From NCBI GenBank assembly GCA_947259275.1, contig CAMYMH010000010.1:16833-80832 (forward strand): 64,000 bases of DNA, in the 5' to 3' direction. Under the pieces are notes generated by a model that made no database searches, was not told the DNA's origin, and worked only from the letters and a program-made list of their open reading frames with translations. The translations under genes and the position numbers were made by a program. Positions 9,393-18,097 of this stretch are shown here, in pieces. Within the stretch, counting starts at the first letter, position 1. Each line of letters opens with the position of its first letter. The DNA comes from an uncultured Acidimicrobiaceae bacterium. GTDB taxonomy: Bacteria; Actinomycetota; Acidimicrobiia; Spongiisociales; SHLN01.

Positions 9393-10208
9393 TCAGCGGA
9401 TCCGGCCGCCGAAGCGGTACTCGGCGATTGGGTTCCCGTCGGGGTCGAGGAGTTCTAGACCGGTGAGGGTGGTGACGAACCCGTCGACTTGTCGAATCGC
9501 TTCGAGGTAGTCGGTTTCCTGGGCCATCACGCCGTCGGGTTCCATGCACGCCATTTCGGTGTGGGCCACGTCACCGATCACGAGGTGGTTCCCATCGATC
9601 TGGTAATCGGCGAAGTAATCGTTGCATCCGGCGATGCCTGTCAGGGTTCCGTCGGCGCCAAAGGCGAGGCTGATTTGGGTGCCGTCGAGGGGTGAGGATC
9701 CTCCTCCGTACCACGCCAGCCGCCAGGCCACCCCGGCAAGCGGGAGTTCCTCCGCCGGGCGGAACTGCAGCTGTGCGGCGCCGGTGGCGTCGGTCAGCTC
9801 CAGGCTTCCGTCGGAGACGACGAAGCGATCAGAGGCTTGCATAGCTCGGATGAAGGCGTCTCCCTGCCCGGTGTAGGCCGGGTCGCATGCGGAGCCGGGG
9901 AGTACGGGGTCACCGAAGGAGATGGAGGTCCCCCCTGCCGTGTAGGCGGCTTGGTAGGAGTTGCATCCGGTGAATCCGGTGGCGGTGCCGTCGGCGAACA
10001 CCATCGTGCCGATGGCGGTGGGATTCGCCGCCACCATCGTGTTTCCCTCCCAGACCGAGGTCATTTCCCAGCTCGAACCGGTCAGGGAATCGCCGGTTGC
10101 TTCGTCTCCCTCCCCGCAGGCGGCGGCAACCACTAGCAATGCCAGCAGCATGGCGAGGCCGGAAGCTGTGGTTCCTCGCTTCCGCGCGGTCTTCGGGGTC
10201 GGTTTCAC
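9393..10208 (-). CDS. Lipoprotein with two META domains
   Basis: A 271-residue secreted lipoprotein: signal helix at about 17-30 and lipobox VVAAAC. Two tandem META-type repeats follow. The first starts at GSSWEMTSVWEG and includes GCNSYQAAY; the second starts near VAWRLAWYGG and includes GCNDYFADY. META domains occur in HslJ-like heat-shock and outer-layer proteins of unknown biochemical role. It precedes a tiny membrane gene. There is a 211-base gap between it and mobB in which I recognise no gene. Confidence 0.85.
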   Translation of the reverse strand: MKPTPKTARKRGTTASGLAMLLALLVVAAACGEGDEATGDSLTGSSWEMTSVWEGNTMVAANPTAIGTMVFADGTATGFTGCNSYQAAYTAGGTSISFGDPVLPGSACDPAYTGQGDAFIRAMQASDRFVVSDGSLELTDATGAAQLQFRPAEELPLAGVAWRLAWYGGGSSPLDGTQISLAFGADGTLTGIAGCNDYFADYQIDGNHLVIGDVAHTEMACMEPDGVMAQETDYLEAIRQVDGFVTTLTGLELLDPDGNPIAEYRFGGRIR

Positions 10209-10220
10209 GTTTCTGTCCTT

Positions 10221-10394
10221 TCACATGGTTCCGGAGAGGGCGTTGACCAGCCCGATGAGGAACATGAGATATCCGGCCGCGACGGCGGCGGCTGACAGGC
10301 TGCGGATGGTGAGGGCGTCGCTCCCGCGGAAGGCAACCGAGCCGCCTGATAAGAGTGCTGCTCCCAGCAGCAAGAAGATGAGATTCAGTGACAT
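10221..10394 (-). CDS. Small two-helix membrane protein
   Basis: A 57-residue protein starting at an ATG at 10394 (MSLNLIFLLLGAALLSGG) with two hydrophobic segments separated by the polar stretch FRGSDALTIRS. No family is recognised. It is 12 bases upstream of the META lipoprotein gene and about 100 bases downstream of the PASTA/GerMN gene, so it may belong to the same leftward transcript. A longer open frame runs upstream but lacks coding character. Confidence 0.5.
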   Translation of the reverse strand: MSLNLIFLLLGAALLSGGSVAFRGSDALTIRSLSAAAVAAGYLMFLIGLVNALSGTM

Positions 10395-10491
10395 GACAAC
10401 TCCTCTGGTTGATCTATCCCGGCACTGCAGCCCTGGTGGGCCAGGCCTGCGCCCACCCGTGGGTGGGCGCAGGTCGTGCGTGGGATTGGGA

Positions 10492-11553
10492 TTACTGGTT
10501 GCGCTGTTGGTCCCACTCGGCGAGGTCCTGTTCCCAGTCGACCCGGGATGTGACCCGGCAGCCGTCCGACTCGAACATGGCCGACCATGCGGCGCAGTCG
10601 CCGTTGAAGTGGAACTCAACACTGTCCACCTCGGGGTGGAAGAACACGTTCCGGTGCAGTTCAGCGTGGAACTGGACCATGCCGGTCGAGGTGTTCATGT
10701 TGTTGACGATGATGGCCTCGTTGAAGTCGACCACCAGCCGTCCATCCGCCAGCGTCGCACTGTTCAGTGCGTCGGCGGTGGCGGCATCGAAAGCCGATGT
10801 GAACCCGACGGCTCGTTCATCAGGTGTCAGGCCGGCCAGTAGCGACCGGAGCGTCCACTCGATGCGATCGATCGCTTCGCCACCCTGTTCGGGGACGATT
10901 CGGGGGACACCAGCACCCGCGGTCGGCCAGACGTCGTCGTTACCACACTCGAAGAAGACACTGATGATCACTTCTCCGGGACCGGGAGCGAGAGGATCCG
11001 GTGGGTTGCAGGTCGCAATCGCCCGCACGTCGACGGTGACCACGGTGCCCTCGTCGACCTCGACGCCGGGAGCAGGCTCCTGAGCCATCACGATCGCGGC
11101 GTCATTGTCCTCCGGCAGTGCCAGGATCTCGAGGCCTGCTTGCTCCAGGAGCGCTCGAGCGTCCGCCAGGGTCTTCCCCGACAGGTCGGGAACCGACACA
11201 ACCAGCGGAACAACGACCTCGGGCAGAGTGGTGGTAACCGGCGGGAGGGTGGTAGTCACCGGCGGAACTCCTTCGGCGACATCACCGTCGTTGGTCACCA
11301 GCAACCAGGCGGTCACTCCGAGTGCGGCGGCTCCGACGAACGAGACCAGGGCAATCGCGGGTCCTCTCCATCTCCGTAGTCGCGGGGGAGCAGGCTGTGA
11401 TTCGATAGTTCTTGGTTCTTTGGTCAACATGGTGGGTTTCCTCTGTTCATGGAGGATGGTTTCGGCGTCGGGACGCTCGGCTACCGGGGCCGAGTCCGCC
11501 GGAGCCGGGTTGGCTTCGGTGAACAGCTGGTAGATCCGATCAATGTCGTTCAT
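10492..11553 (-). CDS. Single-pass membrane protein with PASTA and GerMN-like domains; possible anti-sigma partner
   Basis: A 353-residue protein. A cytoplasmic N-terminus of about 65 residues precedes a basic stop-transfer (RLRRWRG), one membrane helix (about 69-88) and a Thr/Pro linker (VTTTLPPVTTTLP). A PASTA domain follows at about 115-172 (VPDLSGKTLADARALLEQAG), then a GerMN/sporulation-like domain at about 185-330 (RIEWTLRSLLAGLTPDE, LADGRLVVDFNEAI). PASTA domains bind cell-wall muropeptides in known proteins. Its start overlaps the ECF sigma gene stop by four bases, the usual place for an anti-sigma factor. A recognisable zinc anti-sigma motif is absent, so that role is inference. Confidence 0.8.
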   Translation of the reverse strand: MNDIDRIYQLFTEANPAPADSAPVAERPDAETILHEQRKPTMLTKEPRTIESQPAPPRLRRWRGPAIALVSFVGAAALGVTAWLLVTNDGDVAEGVPPVTTTLPPVTTTLPEVVVPLVVSVPDLSGKTLADARALLEQAGLEILALPEDNDAAIVMAQEPAPGVEVDEGTVVTVDVRAIATCNPPDPLAPGPGEVIISVFFECGNDDVWPTAGAGVPRIVPEQGGEAIDRIEWTLRSLLAGLTPDERAVGFTSAFDAATADALNSATLADGRLVVDFNEAIIVNNMNTSTGMVQFHAELHRNVFFHPEVDSVEFHFNGDCAAWSAMFESDGCRVTSRVDWEQDLAEWDQQRNQ

Positions 11554-12137
11554 TGCCTACCGCCTTCCTCTGTCTGCGGGCGACCCGGGGCGTGGACCCT
11601 GCCGTACTCCTTCACCAAACGTTTCTTGGCGCGATGGAGCCGCTGGTCGACTGCCGCCACCGAGCAGCCCAACAGACGGGATATCTGGTCATGAGGAAGC
11701 TCCTCCCATGCCGCCAAACGCAGGATCTCCTGGTCGGCCGGCCGCAGCCGGGCGGTCGCCGCCAGCACCGAGTCGTATTCGGCCCGGCGGACCACCAGTG
11801 GCTCCGGCTCGTCGGCCCGGTTCAATGGGACCGACCGCAGCCTGGTATCGAGGCGGGCGCCGCGGGCGATGCTCCGCCGCTGATGGGCCGCCACGTTGGC
11901 GGCTACGCCGTACAGCCACAGCAGGGTTTCTTCGCCGCGGGGCACGTCGTCGATGCGGCGCCAGGCGACTAGAAACACCTCAGCGGTCAGGTCCTGGGCA
12001 GTTGCTACGCCGCTCCGGCGCAGGAAGTAAGAGTGAATGGCGTCATAGTGCCGGTCATAGAGGCTGCGAAATACGGCCTCACCATCACTTGCCAAGCTCG
12101 TTCCTCCGACTGCGCGTAGGGCGGTTGCTTCCTTCAT
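11550..12137 (-). CDS. ECF-type RNA polymerase sigma factor
   Basis: A 195-residue sigma-70 family protein. Region 2 (FRSLYDRHYDAIHSYFLRRS, then AQDLTAEVFLVAWRRIDDVP) recognises the -10 element. Region 4 (RLRPADQEILRLAAWEELPH, then ISRLLGCSVAAVDQRLHRA) recognises the -35. It is the first gene of a two-gene unit with the PASTA/GerMN membrane protein, suggesting envelope-stress control. Length and domain order fit group 4 (ECF) sigmas. Confidence 0.92.
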   Translation of the reverse strand: MKEATALRAVGGTSLASDGEAVFRSLYDRHYDAIHSYFLRRSGVATAQDLTAEVFLVAWRRIDDVPRGEETLLWLYGVAANVAAHQRRSIARGARLDTRLRSVPLNRADEPEPLVVRRAEYDSVLAATARLRPADQEILRLAAWEELPHDQISRLLGCSVAAVDQRLHRAKKRLVKEYGRVHAPGRPQTEEGGRQ

Positions 12138-12191
12138 ACCCCCCTATTCCCACCTCAGTGAAATCCTGACACCGGATTTCGATGAGATCTG

Positions 12192-12223
12192 CCGGCCGCG
12201 GTTGCCCACAAAAACCGCGCCGG
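12192..12223. terminator. Inverted repeat between the 76-residue gene and the ECF sigma gene
   Basis: CCGGCCGCGGTT pairs with AACCGCGCCGG across a 9-base loop, a strong hairpin with one bulge. It lies in the 208-base gap between two leftward genes. There is no T-run on the leftward side, so it could be an attenuator or operator rather than an intrinsic terminator. Confidence 0.35.
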
Positions 12224-12345
12224 TTCATGATCCGGTTGCTGTCTTCGGTCACGTTCAGATGAGGGGTTCCGGCGAGAAGACGCGCTCTGGCAGGCCCGAT
12301 GTTCCGACGCCGTGAGCTCGGCGCGGTGGGCCGAGCCCATAAGCA

Positions 12346-12576
12346 TCAGGCGGCGCCGGCGCTCGCCTTCTCCTCGAGCAGATGCAAGATCCGCTCGTTC
12401 TGCTCACGGATGGCATTGATATTCAGATACATCCACTTGGGCGGGAAGTCCTCGGGGGCTTCTTCGAATTTGCGATCCATGAACTCGCCCATCTTCGGTC
12501 CGGCCAACCGCATGATCAGCGCAAACCCACCGATTATCACTGCGAGGCGCATCAGCTTCATCAGGAAGGGCCTCAT
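12346..12576 (-). CDS. Small membrane-anchored protein of unknown function
   Basis: A 76-residue protein with one N-terminal hydrophobic helix (about 8-25), then a charged region FMDRKFEEAPEDFPPKW and a probable C-terminal helix (NAIREQNERILHLLEEKA). The ATG at 12576 has a strong ribosome site (GGAGGTG) four to five bases upstream, which argues that it is translated. No family is recognised. Confidence 0.55.
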   Translation of the reverse strand: MRPFLMKLMRLAVIIGGFALIMRLAGPKMGEFMDRKFEEAPEDFPPKWMYLNINAIREQNERILHLLEEKASAGAA

Positions 12577-12851
12577 CCTTCACCTCCTACTCCTGGTCGG
12601 GAAACCTGTCGTCGCGTTCGATTGCCGAGTGACCGCGACAGTCGCCATCCCTCGTGTACCCCGGGACCGACCCGGCGGGTAGAGGCCGATGGCACGTTTC
12701 CCGCCATGCCCAACCACCCGTCCGCGGCCGCCTTGGGCTGTGGTGAGAGGATCGGCGGGTGACCGCATTAACGGGCGGCCGGCCCGGCTCCCGCCCAGCT
12801 TTTCGCTCCCATCCGGATATGCCAGACTCGGCTTGACCGAGAGGGAGGTGA

Positions 12852-14729
12852 ATCGCGAGTTACCGATCGACCTACGAGCGTTCACTCCGAGACCCGGAAG
12901 GCTTCTGGGGCGAGGCGGCAGAGGCAATCACCTGGGACCGGCACTGGGACCGGGTACTCGACGACAGTCACGCGCCTTTCTATCGGTGGTTCACCGGGGC
13001 GATGCTCAACACGTGTTACAACGCCCTCGACCGGCATGTGGACAACGGTCGGGCCGACCAGACCGCCCTCATCTACGACAGTCCCGTGACCGAGACCGTG
13101 GAGTCGTGGACTTTTCAGGAGCTGCGTGACCGCGTTGCCGGCTTCGCCGGAGCCCTGGCCGGGCAGGGGGTCGGCAAAGGTGACCGGGTGCTGATCTACA
13201 TGCCGATGGTCCCGGAAGCCGTCATCGCCATGCTGGCGTGCGCCCGGCTGGGTGCCCCCCACTCGGTGGTTTTCGGCGGGTTCGCCGCCAAGGAGCTGGC
13301 AACCCGCATCGATGACGCCCAGCCGAAGGTGATCGTGTCGGCTTCATGTGGCATCGAGGTCGACCGGGTGGTTGAGTACAAGCCGCTGCTGGACAGGGCG
13401 ATCGAAATGGCCGGGTATGAGCCCGACTCGACCATCATCCTGCAGCGCCCGCAGGCCGAAGCGCCCCTGATTCCGGGCCGGGACCGCGACTGGCGGGAGG
13501 TCGCCGAGGCGGCCGAGATGGTCGGGTGCACTTCGGTGGCCGCCACCGACCCTCTCTACATCCTGTACACATCCGGCACGACGGGTCATCCCAAGGGGGT
13601 GGTGCGCGACAACGGTGGTCACGCGGTCGCACTCCACTGGACGATGAAGAACGTTTATGGAGTGGACCCCGGCGAGGTCTATTGGGCGGCCTCGGATGTG
13701 GGATGGATCGTCGGCCACTCCTACATCGTGTACGCCCCGCTGATCCACGGGAACACCACGGTGCTGTACGAGGGCAAGCCGGTGGGCACTCCCGACCCGG
13801 GGGCGTTCTGGCGGGTGATCTCCCAGCACAAGGTCGGCACCCTCTTCACCGCCCCCACCGCCTTCCGGGCCATCAAGCGGGACGATCCCAACGGGGAGTA
13901 CATGCATCCGTGGGACCTGTCATCACTCCGCTCTTTGTTCCTGGCCGGCGAGCGCTGCGACCCCGACACCCTGCACTGGGCCGAGGAGCGACTCGGCGTT
14001 TCCGTAGTCGATCACTGGTGGCAGACCGAGACCGGTTGGCCGATCGTGTCCAACCAGCTCGGCCTCGAGCCCATGCCGGTCAAGCCTGGTTCGCCCACGG
14101 TGCCGGTGCCAGGGTGGGACATCCGGGTGCTGGACGAATCCGGTGCCGAGGTCCCCGACCGAACCGTGGGCAGCATCGTCGCCAAGCTTCCGCTTCCCCC
14201 GGGCACGCTCCCGTCCCTGTGGAACAACGACGAGGGCTACCGGCAGGCCTACCTCGAAACCTTCCCCGGCTTTTACCTGACCTCCGACGCCGGCTACCGC
14301 GACGAGGACGGGTATCTGTGGATCATGAGCCGCATCGACGACATCATCAATGTGGCGGGCCATCGCCTTTCCACCGGCGCCATCGAAGAGGTGGTTGCCG
14401 CCCATCCGAGCGTGGCCGAGTGCGCCGTCATCGGTGTCGCCGACGAGCTCAAGGGTCAGCTTCCGATGGGCTTCGTGGTTCTCACCGCCGGAGTCGACCG
14501 AAGCCATGAGGTCATCGCCAGCGAGTTGGTCAGCTCGGTTCGAGAATCCATCGGTCCGGTGGCCGCCTTCAAGACCGTCCACGTCGTGCCGCGGCTGCCC
14601 AAGACCCGATCCGGCAAGATTCTCAGGTCCACCATGCGCAAGATCGCCGACGACGATCCTTGGACCACGCCCGCCACCATCGACGATCCTGAGGTCTTGA
14701 CTGAGATCGGCGCCGCCCTCGGCAAGTAG
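12852..14729 (+). CDS. AMP-forming acetyl/propionyl-CoA synthetase (PrpE/Acs family), apparent ATC start
   Basis: Activates acetate, propionate or a similar acid to the CoA ester. Motifs: P-loop YTSGTTGHPKG, WWQTETGWPI, and the catalytic-lysine region KTRSGKILRSTMRKI. The first ATG is at 13002, but in-frame sequence upstream encodes a typical family N-terminus (SYRSTYERSLRDPEGFWGEA, then HWDRVLDDSHAPFYRWF). That frame has a TGA at 12849 and no ATG, GTG or TTG before 13002. An ATC at 12852 follows the near-perfect ribosome site GGAGGTGA. With it the protein is 625 residues, close to PrpE length; from 13002 it is 575 and lacks the N-terminal region. Substrate preference is not determined. Confidence 0.82.
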   Translation: MASYRSTYERSLRDPEGFWGEAAEAITWDRHWDRVLDDSHAPFYRWFTGAMLNTCYNALDRHVDNGRADQTALIYDSPVTETVESWTFQELRDRVAGFAGALAGQGVGKGDRVLIYMPMVPEAVIAMLACARLGAPHSVVFGGFAAKELATRIDDAQPKVIVSASCGIEVDRVVEYKPLLDRAIEMAGYEPDSTIILQRPQAEAPLIPGRDRDWREVAEAAEMVGCTSVAATDPLYILYTSGTTGHPKGVVRDNGGHAVALHWTMKNVYGVDPGEVYWAASDVGWIVGHSYIVYAPLIHGNTTVLYEGKPVGTPDPGAFWRVISQHKVGTLFTAPTAFRAIKRDDPNGEYMHPWDLSSLRSLFLAGERCDPDTLHWAEERLGVSVVDHWWQTETGWPIVSNQLGLEPMPVKPGSPTVPVPGWDIRVLDESGAEVPDRTVGSIVAKLPLPPGTLPSLWNNDEGYRQAYLETFPGFYLTSDAGYRDEDGYLWIMSRIDDIINVAGHRLSTGAIEEVVAAHPSVAECAVIGVADELKGQLPMGFVVLTAGVDRSHEVIASELVSSVRESIGPVAAFKTVHVVPRLPKTRSGKILRSTMRKIADDDPWTTPATIDDPEVLTEIGAALGK

Positions 14730-14785
14730 GCACGCCCGCCGCTCGGCCGACCGGCAGGTGAAGGCCGCTATGGCAGAATGCGCCC

Positions 14786-15850
14786 ATGAGGCGGGTAGCG
14801 GAGCCGGGTGAGGCCATCACGTTCGCGGAGTTGCGGAGGGCAACTCGCAATCGGGGTATGCCCCTCGAGGCGCTGGCGCTCGATGTCACCCCGGTCGGCT
14901 TGCACTATCTCATGATCCACTTCGACGTGCCCCTGCTCGACGAGGATTCATGGTCGCTGCGGGTGGTTGGCAACGTTGAATCTGGGCTCGACCTGTCGCT
15001 GGCAGATCTCCGCTCGATGCCGCAGACCAGTCACGTCGTCACCCTGGAGTGCGCCGGGAACGGACGCACGCTGATGGAGCCGCGACCAATCGGTCAGCCG
15101 TGGGGCCTCGAAGGGGTCAGCACCGCGGAATGGACCGGCGTGTCGCTGCGATCGGTGCTCGAACTGGCTGGGGTGGGCGCCGACACATTGGATCTGGTCT
15201 TCCGAGGCGCCGACCGGGGCCAGCAGTTGGGCATCGAGGACGAATACCGGCGTGGAATGTCGTTGGATGACGCCATGCGAGATGAACTGCTGCTGGCATA
15301 CGAGATGAACGGCCGGCCCCTGGAGCCACAGAACGGAGCGCCGTTGCGGTTGGTAGCACCCGGCTGGTACGGGATGGCCCATGTCAAGTGGCTCACCGAG
15401 ATCGATGCGTCTACCGATCGGTTCGACGGGCCCCAGCACGCGGCCTACCGCTATCGGCAATCCGAGGATGACCGGGGAGAGCCCGTGTGCAGAATGCGTC
15501 CCCGGGCGTTGATGGTCCCGCCCGGGGTCCCCGACAGCTCCACTCGGGAGCGCCTCGTTGAGCCCGGGCAAGTGCTGATCCGGGGACGTGCGTGGTCGGG
15601 GAGCGGGCCGATCACCCAGGTTGAGGTTGCCGTCGACGAATCAACTCACCTCGCCGACCTCGATCCGGCACCGGTCGGACGATGGGCGTGGCACGGCTGG
15701 TCGTGGACCTGGAACGCCGAGCCCGGCGAGTTCACACTCACTTGCAGAGCGAGCGATGCCACCGGTGACGTCCAGCCGATCGATCAGCGCTGGAACCTCC
15801 TGGGCGTGGGGAACAACGCGGTGCAACAGCTGGCCGTCACCGTCTCGTGA
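14786..15850 (+). CDS. Sulfite-oxidase-like molybdopterin enzyme (cytoplasmic)
   Basis: A 354-residue member of the sulfite oxidase family. The Mo-cofactor domain contains the conserved cysteine in VVTLECAGNGRTLMEP and the segment PLRLVAPGWYGMAHVKWL. A C-terminal Ig-like dimerisation domain (about 240-350) includes RGRAWSGSGPITQVEVAVD. No Tat or Sec signal is visible, so it probably stays in the cytoplasm, unlike periplasmic SorA/SoxC. It lies 57 bases after the acyl-CoA synthetase. Its natural substrate (sulfite or another) is unknown. Confidence 0.88.
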   Translation: MRRVAEPGEAITFAELRRATRNRGMPLEALALDVTPVGLHYLMIHFDVPLLDEDSWSLRVVGNVESGLDLSLADLRSMPQTSHVVTLECAGNGRTLMEPRPIGQPWGLEGVSTAEWTGVSLRSVLELAGVGADTLDLVFRGADRGQQLGIEDEYRRGMSLDDAMRDELLLAYEMNGRPLEPQNGAPLRLVAPGWYGMAHVKWLTEIDASTDRFDGPQHAAYRYRQSEDDRGEPVCRMRPRALMVPPGVPDSSTRERLVEPGQVLIRGRAWSGSGPITQVEVAVDESTHLADLDPAPVGRWAWHGWSWTWNAEPGEFTLTCRASDATGDVQPIDQRWNLLGVGNNAVQQLAVTVS

Positions 15851-15875
15851 GCAGATCGAACTCCGACTTCTCTCC

Positions 15876-15920
15876 TAGCGGGGGCGTTGAACCCGCGACC
15901 TTCGGGTCATGAGCCCGATG
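15876..15920 (-). repeat. Degenerate 3' half of initiator tRNA-Met (copy A)
   Basis: Read leftward, the bases give an anticodon arm TCGGGCTCATGACCCGA with CAT anticodon position, then AGGTCGCGGGTTCAA, then CCCCCGCTA. The T-arm has lost about four bases and nothing upstream forms a D-arm, so it is not a functional tRNA. It lies in the convergent gap between the sulfite-oxidase-like gene and a response regulator. Three related copies occur at 20.3, 21.5 and 63.9 kb. Confidence 0.65.
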
Positions 15921-15951
15921 GTGGGTGGCGATTGATCGAAGGGGACGGTCT

Positions 15952-16629
15952 TCAATGTCCTATGTCGTGGTCCCCAGCCTGGACGAGGCCACTTTCGTAC
16001 GCAAAAACGACCGCTTGGGCCCGGTCGCGGAGGCCGAGCTTGGTGAGAATGCTCGATACGTGGGACTTCACGGTTGCAGCTCCGATGAAGAGCTCCTCCG
16101 AGATTTCCGCATTACTGGAACCTCGGGCGATCGCCGCCAAGACTTCGCGTTCCCGCTCGGTGAGCCGTTCCAATCGGCCCGCCACCGCGGTGTCAACGGC
16201 GAGGCGCTGGGCGAACTGCCCGATGAGGCGACGGGTGATGGATGGGGCAAGCAGTGCTCCCCCCTCTGCCACGGTGCGGACTGCCGTGACTAGCTCTTCT
16301 GGTGGTATGTCTTTGAGCACAAAGCCGCTGGCTCCGGCCCGCAGCGCCTTGTACACGTACTCGTCTGGGTCGAAGGTCGTCAAGATCAAGACTCGCACCG
16401 GCCAGTCGGCTTCCTCGATGATGCGGGCGGTTGCTTCTAGGCCGTCCATCTCCGGCATCCGGATGTCCATCAGCACGACATCCGGGTGATGAGTGCGTGT
16501 TGCCTCGATGGCCTCGCGCCCGGTGCCGGCTTCGGCTACCACGTCGATGTCGTCCTCATGTCCGAGCACCATGGCGAACCCACGCCGCACCAGGGCCTGA
16601 TCGTCAACGACGGCGACGCGGATGCTCAC
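15952..16629 (-). CDS. NarL/LuxR-family response regulator (DesR/LiaR-like)
   Basis: A 225-residue regulator with receiver domain (AVVDDQALVRRGFAM, phospho-Asp in VVLMDIRMPEMDG) and LuxR helix-turn-helix (LTEREREVLAAIARGSSN, then GAATVKSHVSSILTKLGL). Its ATG overlaps the stop of the cognate kinase gene by four bases. It is transcribed after the kinase; 30 bases past its stop lies a tRNA-fMet fragment. The target genes are not evident. Confidence 0.92.
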   Translation of the reverse strand: MSIRVAVVDDQALVRRGFAMVLGHEDDIDVVAEAGTGREAIEATRTHHPDVVLMDIRMPEMDGLEATARIIEEADWPVRVLILTTFDPDEYVYKALRAGASGFVLKDIPPEELVTAVRTVAEGGALLAPSITRRLIGQFAQRLAVDTAVAGRLERLTEREREVLAAIARGSSNAEISEELFIGAATVKSHVSSILTKLGLRDRAQAVVFAYESGLVQAGDHDIGH

Positions 16630-17843
16630 GTCTGCTCCGTCCGGAGGGGCAGCCGGGCGACGACCCGGAACCGTCCGTCTGGTTGCGGTCCGGCATCGAA
16701 ACTCCCTCCCAGAAGCACTGCTCGCTCGCGCATGCCGACGATCCCTTGTCCGGCACCGGGCAAGTGACTGCCCGCGCTTCCGGTGTTGACCACCTCTACG
16801 GTGACGGCCTGGTCGTTGCTGTCAAGCCGCACCTCGGCTTGAGTTCCGGGCCCGCCGTGCTTGAGAACATTGGTCAACGCTTCCTGGGTGATTCGGAATG
16901 CCGACAGGGCCACTCGGGCCGGCACATCGGCAGGCACCCCGTCCATGCTCAGCGACACGTCCAACCCCGCCCCAGCGAGCTGATCGACAAGGTCTGGTAT
17001 TTCGGCGATTCCGGGCTGGGGACCAAGTCCATTGATCTCGGCTTCTGGGCGCAATACTCCGAGCAAGAGGCGGAGCTCGCCGAGTGCTTCCCGTCCGGCG
17101 TGCTCCACCGCTTCCATCGCCTCGACGGCGGCGGCCGGGTCGGACCGGGCCACGGTCTTGGCTGCTCCGGCCTGCACCGTCATGAGACTGACCCGATGGG
17201 CCACGACGTCGTGCAGCTCCCGGGCGATACGGGAGCGTTCCTCAGTCACGGCCCGCTTGGCTTCTGCCACGCGTTCCTTCTCGAGATAGGCAGCTCGCTT
17301 CTCGAGTTGGGTCGGGTATTCGCCCCGGATGCCAAGGCGTCTTCCGATGTACCAGGCCAGCAGCATTATCAGGAGAGTCACTCCGACGTCCACCACAGGC
17401 TGCCCATCGACGAGTGACCAGATCCCTACCAGAGCTGCGGCAGCACCCACTCCGGCGTAACCCCACTGTCCGGCGACTGCGTAGCGGCCAACGGTGTAGA
17501 GCGAAACCAACAGGGCGAACAGAGGATCCTCCACATAGCCGAATCCGATCCAGAGGAGCGACGCGACAACGTTTACCCCCAAGACAATCAGTGGTTGGTG
17601 CCTGCGCCAGTAGAGGGCGACACTGCCCACCACCACGACGACGTAGGCGGCGATCGGGATGTCGTTGACCAAGCGAAGGGCGAATTCGTCTGTGGTCCCA
17701 GTGTCCTCTAAGACTCCGTTGAGAACGTCGGCGACGAGTATGACGATGACGAGAATGGCGTCCGCGGTGTGGGGCCAGCGGGTAAAAGGCCCTCGTAGTG
17801 GCCGCTTAACACCACCCAGCGGGTCCACGGCGGTGGAGCTCAC
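16626..17843 (-). CDS. Actinobacterial multi-TM sensor histidine kinase (HisKA_3, DesK-like)
   Basis: A kinase of about 405 residues with some five to six membrane helices in the first 170 residues, then coiled coil, the HisKA_3 helix (EERSRIARELHDVVAHRVSL) and a HATPase_c domain ending GIVGMRERAVLLGG. The GTG at 17843 (VSSTAVDPLGG) is my preferred start because the frame upstream is arginine-rich and non-family-like, although it stays open to 18197. The Pfam-style order matches kinases sensing membrane or cell-envelope state. It is coupled to the downstream regulator by overlap. Confidence 0.88.
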   Translation of the reverse strand: MSSTAVDPLGGVKRPLRGPFTRWPHTADAILVIVILVADVLNGVLEDTGTTDEFALRLVNDIPIAAYVVVVVGSVALYWRRHQPLIVLGVNVVASLLWIGFGYVEDPLFALLVSLYTVGRYAVAGQWGYAGVGAAAALVGIWSLVDGQPVVDVGVTLLIMLLAWYIGRRLGIRGEYPTQLEKRAAYLEKERVAEAKRAVTEERSRIARELHDVVAHRVSLMTVQAGAAKTVARSDPAAAVEAMEAVEHAGREALGELRLLLGVLRPEAEINGLGPQPGIAEIPDLVDQLAGAGLDVSLSMDGVPADVPARVALSAFRITQEALTNVLKHGGPGTQAEVRLDSNDQAVTVEVVNTGSAGSHLPGAGQGIVGMRERAVLLGGSFDAGPQPDGRFRVVARLPLRTEQT

Positions 17844-18097
17844 AGTCCCTCGCAGATCGCACGGCCCGTGCCTGGTCGATGAATGGCCACGTACATGTGC
17901 CAACGGTACGCCATCCAGTCGCTCGTAGTCACCCGCCCGGCGGCGGATCCCCGTCTCCGTCTCAAGGGGGAGACGCACCCTCTCGCGCCTGGGTGTGATC
18001 CGCCGATGGGACGAGCCGTTGATCGATCCCGGGGCCGATGACGACCGCGGCGCTTTGTCATACCTTCGACTCAGTACCAACGACACAAGGAGTCGAA

